64,000 nucleotides of DNA from NCBI GenBank assembly GCA_038503065.1, contig JBCAMK010000006.1:372001-436000 (forward strand), in the 5' to 3' direction. Positions 11,404-22,181 of the stretch are shown here, piece by piece. The stretch is from Paragyromitra xinjiangensis (lineage: Eukaryota; Ascomycota; Pezizomycetes; Pezizales; Discinaceae). Positions within the stretch are counted from its first letter, which is position 1, and each line of letters begins with the position of its first letter. Under the pieces are notes generated by a model. The model saw only the letters and a program-made list of their open reading frames with translations, had not been told where the DNA came from and did no database searches. Made by a program: the position numbers and the translations under genes.

Positions 11404-14400
11404 CATCAGCAAAACTGATTCTGATCCTGGCTTCTACTTCCCGGTCCCGCGTTCTCCTGGAGGTCTGAGCGTTGGTGTGGGAGAGTCCTGAGCACAACTG
11501 GATCAGCCACCCGTCTTGTGGTCTATTTTGGTTACTACAGGACAGAAGGACTGTGCTCCCATACACACTGTGGACCTCACCTACAAACCCATGGACCCTC
11601 ATGAGCCTTTCCGGAGCTTTCTTTGCCCACAGTTCATGGTGCTCTCCGGAGTTGCGTATCTCCCCCCAGTACCAATCAGGGTCCGCTTTCTTAGCTCCAT
11701 GGCGCTCTCTGGAGCTGTGTACCTTCCCCCAGTACCGATCTGAACACCACTGAAGTGTGTACCTGCCCTCTCCCAGTCCCCTGAAGTGCGAACCTCCACT
11801 TCACCAGTACCCTGAAGTACGTACCTGCTCTCTATTAGGGTCTCGAATTGCGCACCCTGCTGACGGGAGATCGCAGGATCTCGCTTGCAATTGAGTCAAT
11901 AACCCTGGCCCTAGGGACTTAGCGAATTTTTGGTAAAGGTCTTTTGCTGCCACCCGTACTGTTGCCACGTTACCCCTTTTCTCTTACTCCCACCCATCCA
12001 CACCCATCCACACCCATCCACACTCCCTATTACCCTTCCCTCCCTACTATGCAGTTACATGAACTTTGCTAACATCGTGACTTCAGTTCCAACATCCCAC
12101 ATACATTCGGACATCATTGACAGCAGACATAGGACCCTATTACATCAGACCTCGCCTGGTCGGACCCCTTCAGCCGCAGACCCCTTCAGCAGCAGACCTC
12201 GCTCACTTCCACAGCCTGCTGAATCAACTGCCTGAGAGCCTCCCGAGCTGCCTCCGAATCCTGCTGAATTGACTGCCGAATTGACTGCTGAATAGACTTC
12301 TGAATTGACTCCGAATTGGCTGTTTCCGAGCCTCCGAATCCTGCTGAATTGACTGCCGAATTGACTCCTGAATAGACTCCGAATCAGCTGTTTCTGAGCC
12401 TCCGAATCCACTGCTGAATTGACTGCTGAATTGACTGCTCAATAGACTCCAAATCGACTCCCGAATAGGCTCCGAATTGACTGCTGAATAGGCTCCTAAA
12501 TAGACTCCAAATCGACTCCAAATCAGCTGTTTCTAAGCCTCCGAATCCTGCTGAATTGACTGCTGAATTGACTCCTGAATAGACTCCGAATTGACTCCTG
12601 AATAGACTCCAAATCGGCTCCAAATCGGCTGTTTCTAAGCCTCCGAATCCTGCTGAATTGACTGCTGAATAGGCTCCTGAATAGACTCTGAATTGGCCGT
12701 TTCTAAGCCTCCGAATCCTGCTGAATTGACTGCTCAATTGACTCCTGAATAGACTCCGAATAGACTCCCGAATAGACTCTGAATAGACTGCGGAATAGGC
12801 TCCTGAATAGACTCCGAATTCTGCTGAATTGACTGCTGAATAGGCTCCCGAATAGACTCCGAATCAGCTGTTTCTAAGCCTCCGAATCCTGCTGAATTGA
12901 CTGCCGAATTGACTCTGAATCGGCAGTTTCTAAGCCTCCAAATCCTGCCGAATTGACTGCTCAATTGACTGCTGAATAGACTCCAAATCGACTGCGTGCC
13001 AGCGCCTGAAACAACTGCTGAATAGCAGACCAAACAATTGATTTAGGCACAGGCGGGTTTAGTGCGGGGGGGGGTTGTGTTATACCTATGGCTATAGGCG
13101 TGCAGTGGTCTCCCTGTTACCCTACCTACGTAGGGAGTTACCCTACCTTCCATTTGGTCACCTTCCCGTCTTCGTTGGACCCCTCTGTGGCTGCCTGTTG
13201 CGATATTGGCCTTCCCAGCCTATTCCCAGGCAGTTACCCTGCCTTCCCCGGTTACCCGGCCGTTACCCTGCCTTCAGCAGCGAGTAGATCGAGAAGGGGG
13301 GACACCCGCAAAATATCCGCGTCCCGGAGACTAAAAGTAACCCTTTGGTCGTCAACGGCGCCCTTCCCGCGGAACGTGACCCGGAGGGTATGTATGAGAG
13401 GTCTTCATAGGGCAACTTGGGGCGCCGAGTCACGTGGGCTATTCGGATTAGTCATCAGAGGTCTCCTGCCCGCGCTACGGGGCTCCAAACACCAGCTGTC
13501 GCAACAAAACGATATCGTGTAACCACCTACTCGATCGGGCGAACGCAACCGTCGCAATCGTATCATCGCCACGGCGATCCGAAGATTACTGAACGAGGGG
13601 TAAGCGTTGGAAGTTGGAGATATCGAACGTAATAGGATGTCGGATAAATGGATAAGCGAGTTAGTTCAATTTGTAATAGTAGATAGTTTAGTCCGTCGAC
13701 CAAGCTACAAAGAACACACAGTAGTAAAGAGGACGGGATATAAATACTCTTGCATTGGACGTCAATTCTGAGTCGATCATCATCGGCAAGAACGAGCCTT
13801 ATCAATATTATTTTGTTACCAACATACTTTGTTCCGCGATAAATTCTCCATCGTATCGAGTTGTTTAAAGATAGCTTCGCGCTTCAACACTCGTGTCCTT
13901 CCTATTGAGAAAGTTCTTTCAACGGAACAGCCCCGACCCTTATCTCGCTTAAACTATCGTTCTTTGTGCGGTTCATGCAAGTTGTCAGGACGTGCGCTCG
14001 GGTATTGTGCTACGGATAGTAGCCGGTCGAGTTACAGAGTCTAGAGAGCTATCTAAAGCTTCGCTTAGAATTCAGTAGTGGTGCGAAGTACCGGTCTTAC
14101 AGGTTGCCTCTAGTGGCGACTGCTTGATTTTGTACATAGAGATCCTATAGTATAGCTTTTCAATATACGTAGCCAAATTGATACCAATAATCATGAACAT
14201 TCGTGTACCCCTAGTAGTAGTATTATTGGCGCCCTACAGCCGCTCTATAAGCAACCTACAAGCGACAGTGTGGTCCACAGGAATTGATAGAGCTCCAAGA
14301 AGGTCCGCCATCTATGGTAGGTGGTCCAGGGAGGTCCACGAGGGTCCGTGAGAAGTGTTGTGTGGTCCAGGAACCGTGTGCAAGGGTCCTTGGGATATGG

Positions 14401-14492
14401 CTGTTCCATGGACTGGCACTTGCCTCCATCTGGTCCGCGCTGTCCATGAGGGTCCGGGAGCGCCCGGGAGCCGAGAATCGGTTTTGCTGATG
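11404..14492. mobile_element. Large CATCAGC-family element, 3.1 kb, non-coding
   Basis: Left end CATCAGCAAAACTGATTCT, right end the inverse AGAATCGGTTTTGCTGATG; flanked by TT (11402-11403 and 14493-14494). The interior has short repeats (11640-11830, CTGAAGT/CCAGTACC), a large GAATTGACT minisatellite (about 12225-13020), a GC-rich part (13080-13520), an LTR-like stretch and unique sequence. No transposase frame was found, so it is presumably moved in trans. It splits the first exon of the RTC4-like gene. Confidence 0.85.
12225..13020. repeat. GAATTGACT minisatellite with higher-order structure
   Basis: Built from 11-13 bp modules such as TGAATTGACTGC, TGAATAGACTCC and CGAATCGGCTG. They are arranged in units of about 60-120 bp, each beginning with TTTCTAAGCCTCCGAATCCT (near 12309, 12389, 12530, 12630, 12698, 12870 and 12928). 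The open frames on both strands here are a by-product of the repeat, not genes. Confidence 0.85.
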
Positions 14493-14743
14493 TTGTACCA
14501 GTATGCATTGCAATGTTGCTTGCAGATACTGTCGGCAGTGTGGGATTGGCTATACTCGTATTCACCCATTTTCTTTTTTGTTTAGAGGCTTTTGTGAGAC
14601 TGGTGTTTGCCTGTACTGTTAGTTGTAAGCATGGTGCAAACTGCTATGTGGCTTTAATTGTAGGAGAGTTACCATGATCGTGATTTTCTGAACTATCATG
14701 AACATTAGTGGGGCGAGAAACTATTGCTATTTCGGTTCGGTTC

Positions 14744-17541
14744 TCAAGAGGAGATAGATTCCCAGTCATGTTCATCCGAATGACAGTAAACTGAACATTT
14801 GACTTGGTTTTTGAGGCACCGACAGCGCCCTTGACACTTGTTCTTACAATTGCACAAAATACTGATACGATCAGATGTAGATTGATGACCAGCAGCTGCA
14901 TGCAAAGAGATTTTGGTTAATATATTTCCTAACCTTCCAGCAACATATTCCCGTTCACTGTCTGGAATTCTGAGCAGCTGATTTGTAGGATACCAACGAT
15001 CAAGAACACCATATTGGCATTGAAGTTGATATGTTTTGCAGTTTTTGACTTTGATTACTTTGTGTAACGGGGGTGGTCCTCTAGACAACTGCTAAGGCTA
15101 GGTAGGAAAACGGCCGTTGCTTATACTAAAGTCAGGCTGAGATCTTAAAGTATTTTCGTGCAGTATACTCAATAATCTTAAGGGTGGAACTCGGTAATTC
15201 TCTTCACTAGGTCTCTGGTTGAAGATGGAGAAGAGCAACTGGTGGCGGGGCTCGCCAGTACTTGTAGTACTGCATGCTCGCCGCCTCTACTCAGTTCTAC
15301 TCAGCTGGGGGATCCGGTTAACCCTGAATCCTGTCAGTGATCATGGGCGGTTCCCTTCGGAAGTGTTCTCTCACATTCCGCTGGAGTTCTGCACCTCATG
15401 TGCAACCGCTCCTCATGCACTGCTCTACCAGTCAGGACTCTATGATCCGCCAGCCTAGTCCTGTAGGACTACTTGCATGGCGCTGATCAGTCCATAGTTG
15501 CGTCAGGTGTCCGCTAGAATAGTTCTCCCAGTTGCGCCGCCTATCAGCCATAGCTGGTGGGGCATGCACAGGTGGATTTGGAACTCAACCACATCTCTAA
15601 GTGTTTGATGTCATCGGAGATCTGCTACAGGCCTGTCAGCCTTAGCACCTCCAGATGTTCCTAACCACCAGGTCAGCAGGGTACTGGTGTTCCCTAGCAT
15701 GTGGTAGCTACTCCACTCATGCTGGTCCTTGTACCTCTCCGTCTGCCCGGGTCTATTCTACCTTTCGCATGTAACAGCCTTGTGGGTCCGTTACACTTTG
15801 CATAAAAGCCGTGATGGATCCGTAGATGCTCGATCTAATCTTGGAACAGCAAGACTAACAAAATCGCCAGGTAAAAACACTTCTACTCGATTCTGCCGAG
15901 AATGTTTTTGAACCATTTGATCACGTGCATGAGCTGCACGTACTTGCACTTCTCGCTCGATTGTCGTTAAAAGTGCCGGGTCAATAGGAAGTTGACTCTC
16001 AAATACCCCGTAGCCTGCCTCCTCAAATTCGGCTTTATTTTCATTAGTAATGAATAGGCTTTAAAAAGCATGGATAATTATTACCTCCTGTATCAACAAG
16101 ATTTTCATTTGAGGTATCATAATCTCGGTCAAAACTGTAAGTGGTTTGCCAGCCATCAATTTCTGTCCTTTCCTGCCCCTTCACGCTCTCATCTGAAATG
16201 TCCTCATTTGGTATATCATCTTCAATTGCAGTTGGACGATTCCAAGATTCCAATTTCTCTGGCCAACGTGGAGCTCGATTAAACATGATTTCGTATGGTG
16301 GCTTTCCTGTAACTGAATGTGTTTGCAAATTCATAGCTAATGCGATTTCTGGCAATGCGGTTGCCCAAGCAGGTGATTTGTTGTCTAGCTTCCACGCTTG
16401 AAGTTTTGCTTTAAAAGTCCCATTAGCTTGTTCAACCAAACCTTGTGTCTGAGGATGTCGTGGGCGGCCATTAATGACTTTTATTCCATGATTTTTCAAC
16501 AAGACCAATAGAACTCCTTTGAATTCTTTCCTGTTATCGCACTGCAAAATCTTTGGTGGCCCAAAACATCCAATCCATTAAGCAACATTTGTAGCGACTT
16601 CGTTACAACATTTGCTTTTGAGTGCAATAAGGGAGGTATACTTGCTGAAGTGGTCGCGGATATGTAACAGCCATTTAAATTGACCATCAGGTTCATGACG
16701 AAGATCTACCAAATCAATCTGAACTCGTTCCAAAGTGAAGTTTGAAACAATTGGTTCCAGTATCCCTTTTGATTGCTTTGCTCGGTTAACCATACAGGTT
16801 CTCCATCGTGTCAAAAGCCATAGTACATCATCGCGTACAATGCCGTAGTATTCCTTCTGAATTGCTTTGTATGTTTTTTTGTAGCCAGCATGTGCTAGAG
16901 TGACATGAAATTTCTGTATAATGTTGAATATTTCCGAATCGGTTACTGCTGGTCGAGCAGGGAGTTGATGTTTTGTGTCTGCTTTCCGAAAGACCTGGCC
17001 ATCCGTGTACTGATAGTATTTGTAGGCATAATTCCGTTGATTGTGCGCTTTTTGATGTTCTGTAGATCCTGTTTAATATGAGAGTACACAGTTAAAATTT
17101 TCTCTGAAAACTTTTGTGGTCGGCTCCAGCTAAAAATTTGAATAAGCAATCACCTACCTTTGTCGCCTGGCATTGCATTGTCTGGAAACATAAGCCAATT
17201 ACGATAGCTTTCACGTTCGTCAAAAGTAAACCATATTTTGCTTTTGTTGTCAGATGCAGTCAAGTATGTATGGAAATCGCATTGGGTTTCAATGCTGAAA
17301 CAAGGCTCAGGTTCCGAGAGATGACCACTCAAATTTGAAGACATACTGATTGTTGTTGTGTAATAATGCTTAAAAGAATCGCTTGAAGTTTTACCGGTAG
17401 ACAGGGTATGTGGGGTAGTAGATAAAGCAGCTTGCGACTCGGACAGAGCAAGATCAGTGAATGTGAAAAACTGCGATGATAAAAGTATGCTAGGTTGATG
17501 AGTTTTATCAGTGGGAAGGTGGAGGACCAGCACATCAGCAA
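14744..17541 (-). pseudogene. Ginger-type transposase (integrase family), inactivated
   Basis: Minus-strand gene with an 89 bp intron (17069-17157), a second intron near 16028-16087 and a solo LTR at 15063-15795. In order: an N-terminal region (17541-17158), an HHCC-like zinc region (HVTLAHAGY ... RWRTC), and a DDE integrase core with D in VQIDLVDLRHEPDG, D in LQCDNRKEFKG and E in TQGLVEQANGTFKAK. Then come an FLPGDFVSL(A)VPRLDRA motif and a C-terminal cysteine cluster (CNCKNKCQGRCRC ... CSVYCHS) as in Ginger/KRBA2-like proteins. Defects: an in-frame TAA at 16578-16580 between the first two catalytic Asp, Trp in place of the first Cys of CxxC, the LTR insertion, and separation from its 5' end by the element at 17533. 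Excising the LTR with one CTTTG restores the frame. Confidence 0.85.
15063..15795. mobile_element. Solo LTR, 733 bp
   Basis: Starts TGTAACGGGGG and ends CCGTTACA, flanked by the 5 bp duplication CTTTG (15058-15062 and 15796-15800). TG...CA ends and a 5 bp duplication are typical of LTR retrotransposons. Its position inside the Ginger transposase frame, which re-opens after removal, confirms the boundaries. The parent superfamily cannot be told from the LTR alone. Confidence 0.9.
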
Positions 17542-18845
17542 AAAAACGGATTGTCGCCCGGTCCGCCTAATGCATCAGGCGCCCCAGGTGGTCTGGGCGG
17601 AATATAGCCCTCCCTCAGGCTGTAAAATTTGCTCTTCACATCTGGGTGACAGTTTACCAGAGGTCAGCATGGGGGCGCCCTAGGTTCAGGAGGCTATTCT
17701 CTGGGCGACCACGGAGGGTTGACGAGCGTCTGGAGGACAGCGGGGGGAGAGCAGCGCGCCCACAGAATCACATTTTCAGCAGGTCGCCCTATGGGCTAGT
17801 TTGGGAGTTTTCACCTGGCCTGGCACCATATGCTTGTTTACAATCGTTCTATTATTTCTATGGATCTATATATAGTTCTATATGTACATGTATCTGTTCT
17901 TCGTACTCTATGGGTAGGGGGGGGGTTGAGCATCGAATTGACGACCTGGCGGAGGCGGCGGAAGCTCAGGCAGTGAATTGACCATATGGCGCAGGCAGCG
18001 GAGGCTGCTGCATCAAATTGACCATGTGGCGCAGGCAGCGGAAGCTCAGGCAGCGAATCGACCATATGGCGGAAGCTCAGGAAGCTCAGGCAGCGGATCG
18101 ACCATATGGCAGAGGCAGCGAATCGATCAATTGACTGAGGCAACAGAAGCTCAGGCAGCGAATTGACCATATGGCGGAGGCAGCGAATTGATCAGCATAT
18201 TGAGCTCGCTTAGGCGGAAGCAGAGGAAGCTGAACCAGCAGATCGAAGCGAGTCTAGGAGGCATATCAGCGGGAGTCAAATAAACGGAATCAAGACGTTA
18301 CCTGGAAGGTTCTTTGCAAGCAGAGCTCGTTACTTTGAACCTAAATGTCACGATGTCAGCGGTACAGCGAGGTAGGGGATGGGTGGGAGTGAATAGGGGA
18401 TGGGTGGGAGGGAATAGGGGGAAGCAATAGTAGGAAGGACGGGAGAGGTGGAGATTGGTGTCTTATTAGGCGTTGCTTTGGCGACGGCATGGCGACTACT
18501 AAGCGATGACTAAGCGACCTGGAGATTTTTGAAAATCGCTAAGTGCCTGGGGGGAGGCGAGGTGAATTTCGCTAAGTCCCGAGGTTTTAGAGACTTAGAG
18601 AAAGAAAAAAAAATTCAGTCGGGCAGCCTGCTGAATTTCGCTAAGTGCCACATCCGGGTGCGGGTGGTCACAGCTAAGCTGCAGCTGTGCGCCAGGAGGC
18701 CGGAGCGCTGTGCAGCCTGCGCCCACACAGGCCAGCGCTTGGAGCAGCTCGCCTAGGCGATCTGGAAGGCCACAAACGCAGCAGGTGGAATATGGCCTTC
18801 CAGAAGACAGGATAGTGTCGGGGCGACTTTTTTTTTTTGCTGATG
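17533..18845. mobile_element. CATCAGC-family element, 1.3 kb, non-coding
   Basis: Left end CATCAGCAAAAAAACGG, right end CGAC followed by a T run and GCTGATG; flanked by CA (17531-17532 and 18846-18847). It contains a minisatellite (17930-18240) and a right part rich in CTAAG and purine tracts, with TATGGCCTTCCAGAAGAC near the end, a motif shared with the 249 bp MITEs. It separates the Ginger transposase from its 5' end. Confidence 0.88.
17930..18240. repeat. Minisatellite of ATTGACCATATGGCG / GGAAGCTCAGGCAGCG modules
   Basis: Imperfect repeats of about 35-60 bp built from two modules, ATCGACCATATGGCGGAGG and CAGCGGAAGCTCAGGCAGCG. They account for the overlapping open frames on both strands. 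The repeat lies inside the 1.3 kb CATCAGC element. Confidence 0.8.
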
Positions 18846-19075
18846 CAGGTGGACATGTGGACACTTAGCTTTTAGCGTGCTTATGTATTCCCTTTTAGTT
18901 TTACTTGTTGCTGTGAAAAAATTTTACTTTGAGTATCGGCCGGGTGCAAAATTTACTTTGAAGATCGGCCAGCCGATATGTAAAGTTGCACGGTTTGTAA
19001 ATAGGCTGAACCATTTGTAAAGCGGCCTGGCCACTTTGTAAACCGGCATTCTTGGAATATGGGTCAGAACATATA

Positions 19076-20793
19076 CAAGCAAAATCCCCTATGGATTACG
19101 TCACCCTTCCACCATCCTAGTTCAGCCTCATGACCACAAACTTATCTAAGCAACAATGACTTTCTTATCTCAAGCACTTCTCGTCCACAGCCATGGCTAG
19201 AGTTAGGTGATGTGTATTAACTCACAAGCCCATCCATGGCCGATTTGGCACCACATTCATAGTTTACTCAGGCCAAACCTACATGTAGTCTTATGCCCAG
19301 TGCCACTGGGCAGCTTGCAGCGCGCAGCAACCCATGGTAGGTGGGGATGGGGACGAGCCTATGTCAATCCCCCCAAAGTACCAACTCTTCCAAAAATAGA
19401 ATGAACCCTAAGCTGTATGGCACCGAAAGTCTAAAATGTGGACAATACCAACGAAGTATGCAACGCTCTTGGCATCAATATTAGGCATTCTTCTGAGGGT
19501 TATAGCTGAAAACTTAGATCACATGCAACTAACGTGCTTTGCTACGTTCTCAACCCTAATCCTGCCACCAAGAGCGTTGCATCCTTGTTAGTTTTGTCTA
19601 TATCTAGACTTCCGGAGCCATGCAATAAAATCCATCCTAACTCCAATTGGGTGTTTACAAGCAGCCGCCTGGGGTAGCACAAAGAGGAAGTGAACCACTA
19701 CTGCGCAATAACAATCTAGGGGCAGGGGCGCCAAAACTATATATCAAAAATCAAGACGCATCGCGATAAAAATCTACACTCCTCGTAATTGAAAGACACT
19801 TACACGTAACTGTTGATTTCGTCCCTACAGTATCTACTGTTTTATAAGTAACTCGGATTTTATAGTCCAAATAAGGTTTTTGTCTCAGCCACCTTTCCTC
19901 GGGGGTTCGGGAGCATGTTCAAATTGATATTGGAGCTGAAATCAGAAGTTCACAGACCCTCCCTTGAGCTCAGGGACATTTTGAGACATTGACCTCCTCA
20001 AGAGTCCTCATTGAGCAAGAATTAGCGGAAAGCTCACGCTTTTACATTCGTCGAGCACGGACTTTGTCTCAAACTCTATTTTGACCCTCAAATGGCTTAT
20101 CCCTTACGCTGGTAATGCTGCCAACTTCCTTCCGAACAGGTCTTGGAGGGTCTTAGGTGTGTGGCTTGCGTGTTTTTCTCATCCTAATACGGTTTGGTTT
20201 CTCGGATTAATGTTGACAGCATCAGAGGACCAGCGTAAGAGATAACCCAGCAAATACGGTATCTTGAAGCCACTTACCCGCCATATTTCACAAGTCTTGA
20301 ATAGTAGGATACACTGCGGCCTCTGTTTTACCCTAGCTCTAGCTGCCATTCTTCCCTGGTTACTTTCCTCTACTATCCCGATAATATTTTTCCTGTACAA
20401 TAATCTTAAGCGCACGATAAGCATGTTGTACAAACTTCACTTTTGGTGTAACAGCGGCCCGCGGAGCCTCACCGCGCTTAAAGGAATAATTTGATCAACC
20501 ATAAAATGGCATCTCATACTCTGCTGAACGAAGTTTTGTTACAACCTTGTGGCCTGAATATCAAAAAGTCACAATCTTAACGAAATACTAGCACGTGGAT
20601 CTTCTACTAGTAACTCTACGATCGTCTTTGCCAGTTATTCTGTCTTACATCTAGACCTTAATTATTGATTAACATAACTGTGACGGTGGAAGCTCTGGTG
20701 CTTCTCTATGATTAAGCGATTTTGAGTTACCGAATTTTGAGATCCTGTGTGCTTTGTATCTACTATTCAAAAATAAATCGTAACTTGTTGGTG
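19076..20793. other. Region between two transposons, no gene recognised
   Basis: Host-like sequence between the Ginger-like and Tc1/mariner-like elements. The only open frames are below 85 codons and have no recognisable motifs. Confidence 0.45.
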
Positions 20794-20795
20794 CA

Positions 20796-20913
20796 CATCA
20801 GCAAAAAAAGTAATTGTCTTTTAGTGAGATTATGTCTTCAGGGCCTTCAGTGTCTTCCAGAAGGCCATATTGCATCTGAAGGTCCAGAAGACAAATATCT
20901 TTTTTTGCTGATG
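20796..20913. mobile_element. CATCAGC-family MITE, 118 bp deletion derivative
   Basis: Both ends match the 249 bp MITE in opposite orientation (left AGTAATTGTCTT, right AAGACAAATATCT), but only one of the two internal units remains. Flanked by CA (20794-20795 and 20914-20915). Loss of one unit by recombination between the repeated halves is the simplest origin. Confidence 0.9.
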
Positions 20914-21789
20914 CATAGCAGGACTAACTACCACAGCGCCACAACCACAGCGCCACAACTCTATTATTCTGTAAGGTTTATCCGAGAATTCTAAAGTAGA
21001 ATACCGATTGTAATTTTGTGGCTGAAGTGTTGCCGTATTGCAAACAATAGTGGAGTTTGAAGAGTTTCAGTTACTGCTTAGGTGAACCTATAACGTATTA
21101 TACCGTGTACCCGATCACCATTGTGTAACCGATCACAAAAATATTAAAAATAAAAATGCCACTTATGATAACCTAGGACCCTCCCTCTACCTGTTTCTCT
21201 CACTACGTAGTGCTGGGTCTTTCTAGATATATAGTGCATGAAGCGATTAACGTGTACCTATATGTGACCTATAATGCAACCGAGGCCTAAGCGCAAGCTG
21301 GGTGTCGAGTGGGTTAGTGTTTTTGCTCGCTTCACCAAAAACCATCTTTTATTTCCAGAGCGCGCAGGTAGGCAAGCAGGCAAAAGCGTGGGTGCATATG
21401 CGTGGGTTTACAGGTTAGGGGATGGGTGGATGGGTTGATGCGTGTTGATGTGGGAGTGCGCCCGAGGCCTTTTAATGGTATAAAGAAAGGGGATTTGTTC
21501 CAGTTCACGAGCAATGCGAGTGGACTTTCACGAGCTGCCGGACTTCCTCGTCTGGGCCGGAAAGACGAGAAGGGGATGGCCCCAATCTATAGTAGTTAGT
21601 AGACACGGCTTGCCGGCGTGACGTGACACGGTAACAGTAGGTAACGTGGGATAGAAAGACATGTAAATGTTCAACTATAGAAGGCCACAGCACATATTTT
21701 TGCAAATATAAACTATGCAATGTACCAGAGTCCTTCATCTTTTATCCATCACATTCCTCCACCACATATTTCTCCCATTATTACCAATC

Positions 21790-22181
21790 ATGCCTCCGAT
21801 CCGAAATTCGCGTCTCGATCCCAAACAGAAACGGCTCGGCGATCTCTCTACATGGTCGAATGTTTACCACAAATTCCCGGATATTGCAGCGTACGAAACA
21901 CAGAACTGGAGCTGGCGCTTTTGGGCTTATGTTAATGAACCAGCTGTTAGTACATAACATTAAAGGGGATAAAATAATAGTAACTAACAAGTAAATAGAT
22001 TGCTTGGGATATCGGAGCTCTATTTGATCGAGAGAACTACACTGTGGGCGAGGATTCTGACTGGATGTGGTTTATGACCTATTTGAAAAGGCAATTGAAA
22101 GAGGAAACCAAAAATTTGACGAGAAAAAACCATTTGCGTATTTTATTGAAGGAAGCAAGAAGGATTACTAGGATGTGGTAG
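21790..22181 (+). CDS. Small companion protein of the Tc1/mariner-like element
   Basis: Two exons (21790-21945 and 21999-22181) give a 112-residue protein. The 53 bp intron has GTTAGT and AAATAG borders and a TAACTAAC branch site. The protein begins MPPIRNSRLDPKQKRLG, is rich in Trp (NWSWRFW, DWMWFMTYL) and ends with a basic helix (KNHLRILLKEARRITRMW). No known domain was recognised. It is divergent from the transposase at the other end of the same element and has no stop or frameshift, while the transposase is broken. A DNA-binding or regulatory function is possible but not shown. Confidence 0.6.

Larger units (their letters stand above)
10335..14565 (-). pseudogene. RTC4-like gene of the Ginger element, split by two insertions
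   Basis: Reading leftwards, an N-terminal piece starts at 14565 (MNTSIANPTLPT), is cut by the 3.1 kb element at 11404-14492, continues to a GTATAG donor, and resumes after an acceptor near 11277 (MERIGRNHGQHIVD, YPSLPWLREA). It is cut again by the MITE at 10816-11064. Excision of the MITE with one AA duplication joins ...FYKSHQ to ARIEAQAGRTVG in frame. The following VPVGYY and the C-terminal LEVIAPEVLTHMISLDMKID with YDDALTILYDP match the pattern of the RTC4-like domain (yeast Rtc4 family; recognition by eye). One in-frame TGA near 10571 precedes the last segment. The protein's role in transposition is unknown; it is probably an element-encoded passenger. Confidence 0.5.
8897..19071 (-). mobile_element. 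Ginger-like DNA transposon carrying five nested insertions
   Basis: The ends are inverted: TGTTCTGACCC at 8897 and its reverse complement ending at 19071, followed inward by diverged AATG(G)CC. Both sides are flanked by TATA (8893-8896 and 19072-19075). A TGT start and a 4 bp duplication fit Ginger elements, and the minus-strand gene is a matching integrase-type transposase. Subterminal regions repeat CCGGTTTTCAAAG-like motifs, plausible transposase binding sites. Nested inside are three large and small CATCAGC-family elements on the left and centre (9635, 10816, 11404), a solo LTR (15063) and a fourth CATCAGC element (17533). Subtracting these and their duplications leaves about 4.5 kb. Genes: transposase (-), RTC4-like (-) and a zinc-finger/coiled-coil protein (+). 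Confidence 0.85.

Noticed and set aside
12145..13033. Open frames rich in Ser/Gln/Phe on the minus strand
   Set aside because: They follow the minisatellite period and occur in several frames, so they are repeat artefacts.
13088..13522. 144-codon plus-strand frame in the 3.1 kb element
   Set aside because: GC-rich with no recognisable domain or conserved start; overlapping frame also open; not supported as a gene.
13518..14101. Possible second solo LTR (TGTAACC ... CTTACA with an internal TATAAAT) inside the 3.1 kb element
   Set aside because: No matching flanking duplication (TATCG versus GGTTG) and no clear primer-binding site, so the boundaries are not supported.
17838..18170. Open frames on both strands in the 1.3 kb element
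   Set aside because: Same reason: repeat-driven, no domain, no stable start.
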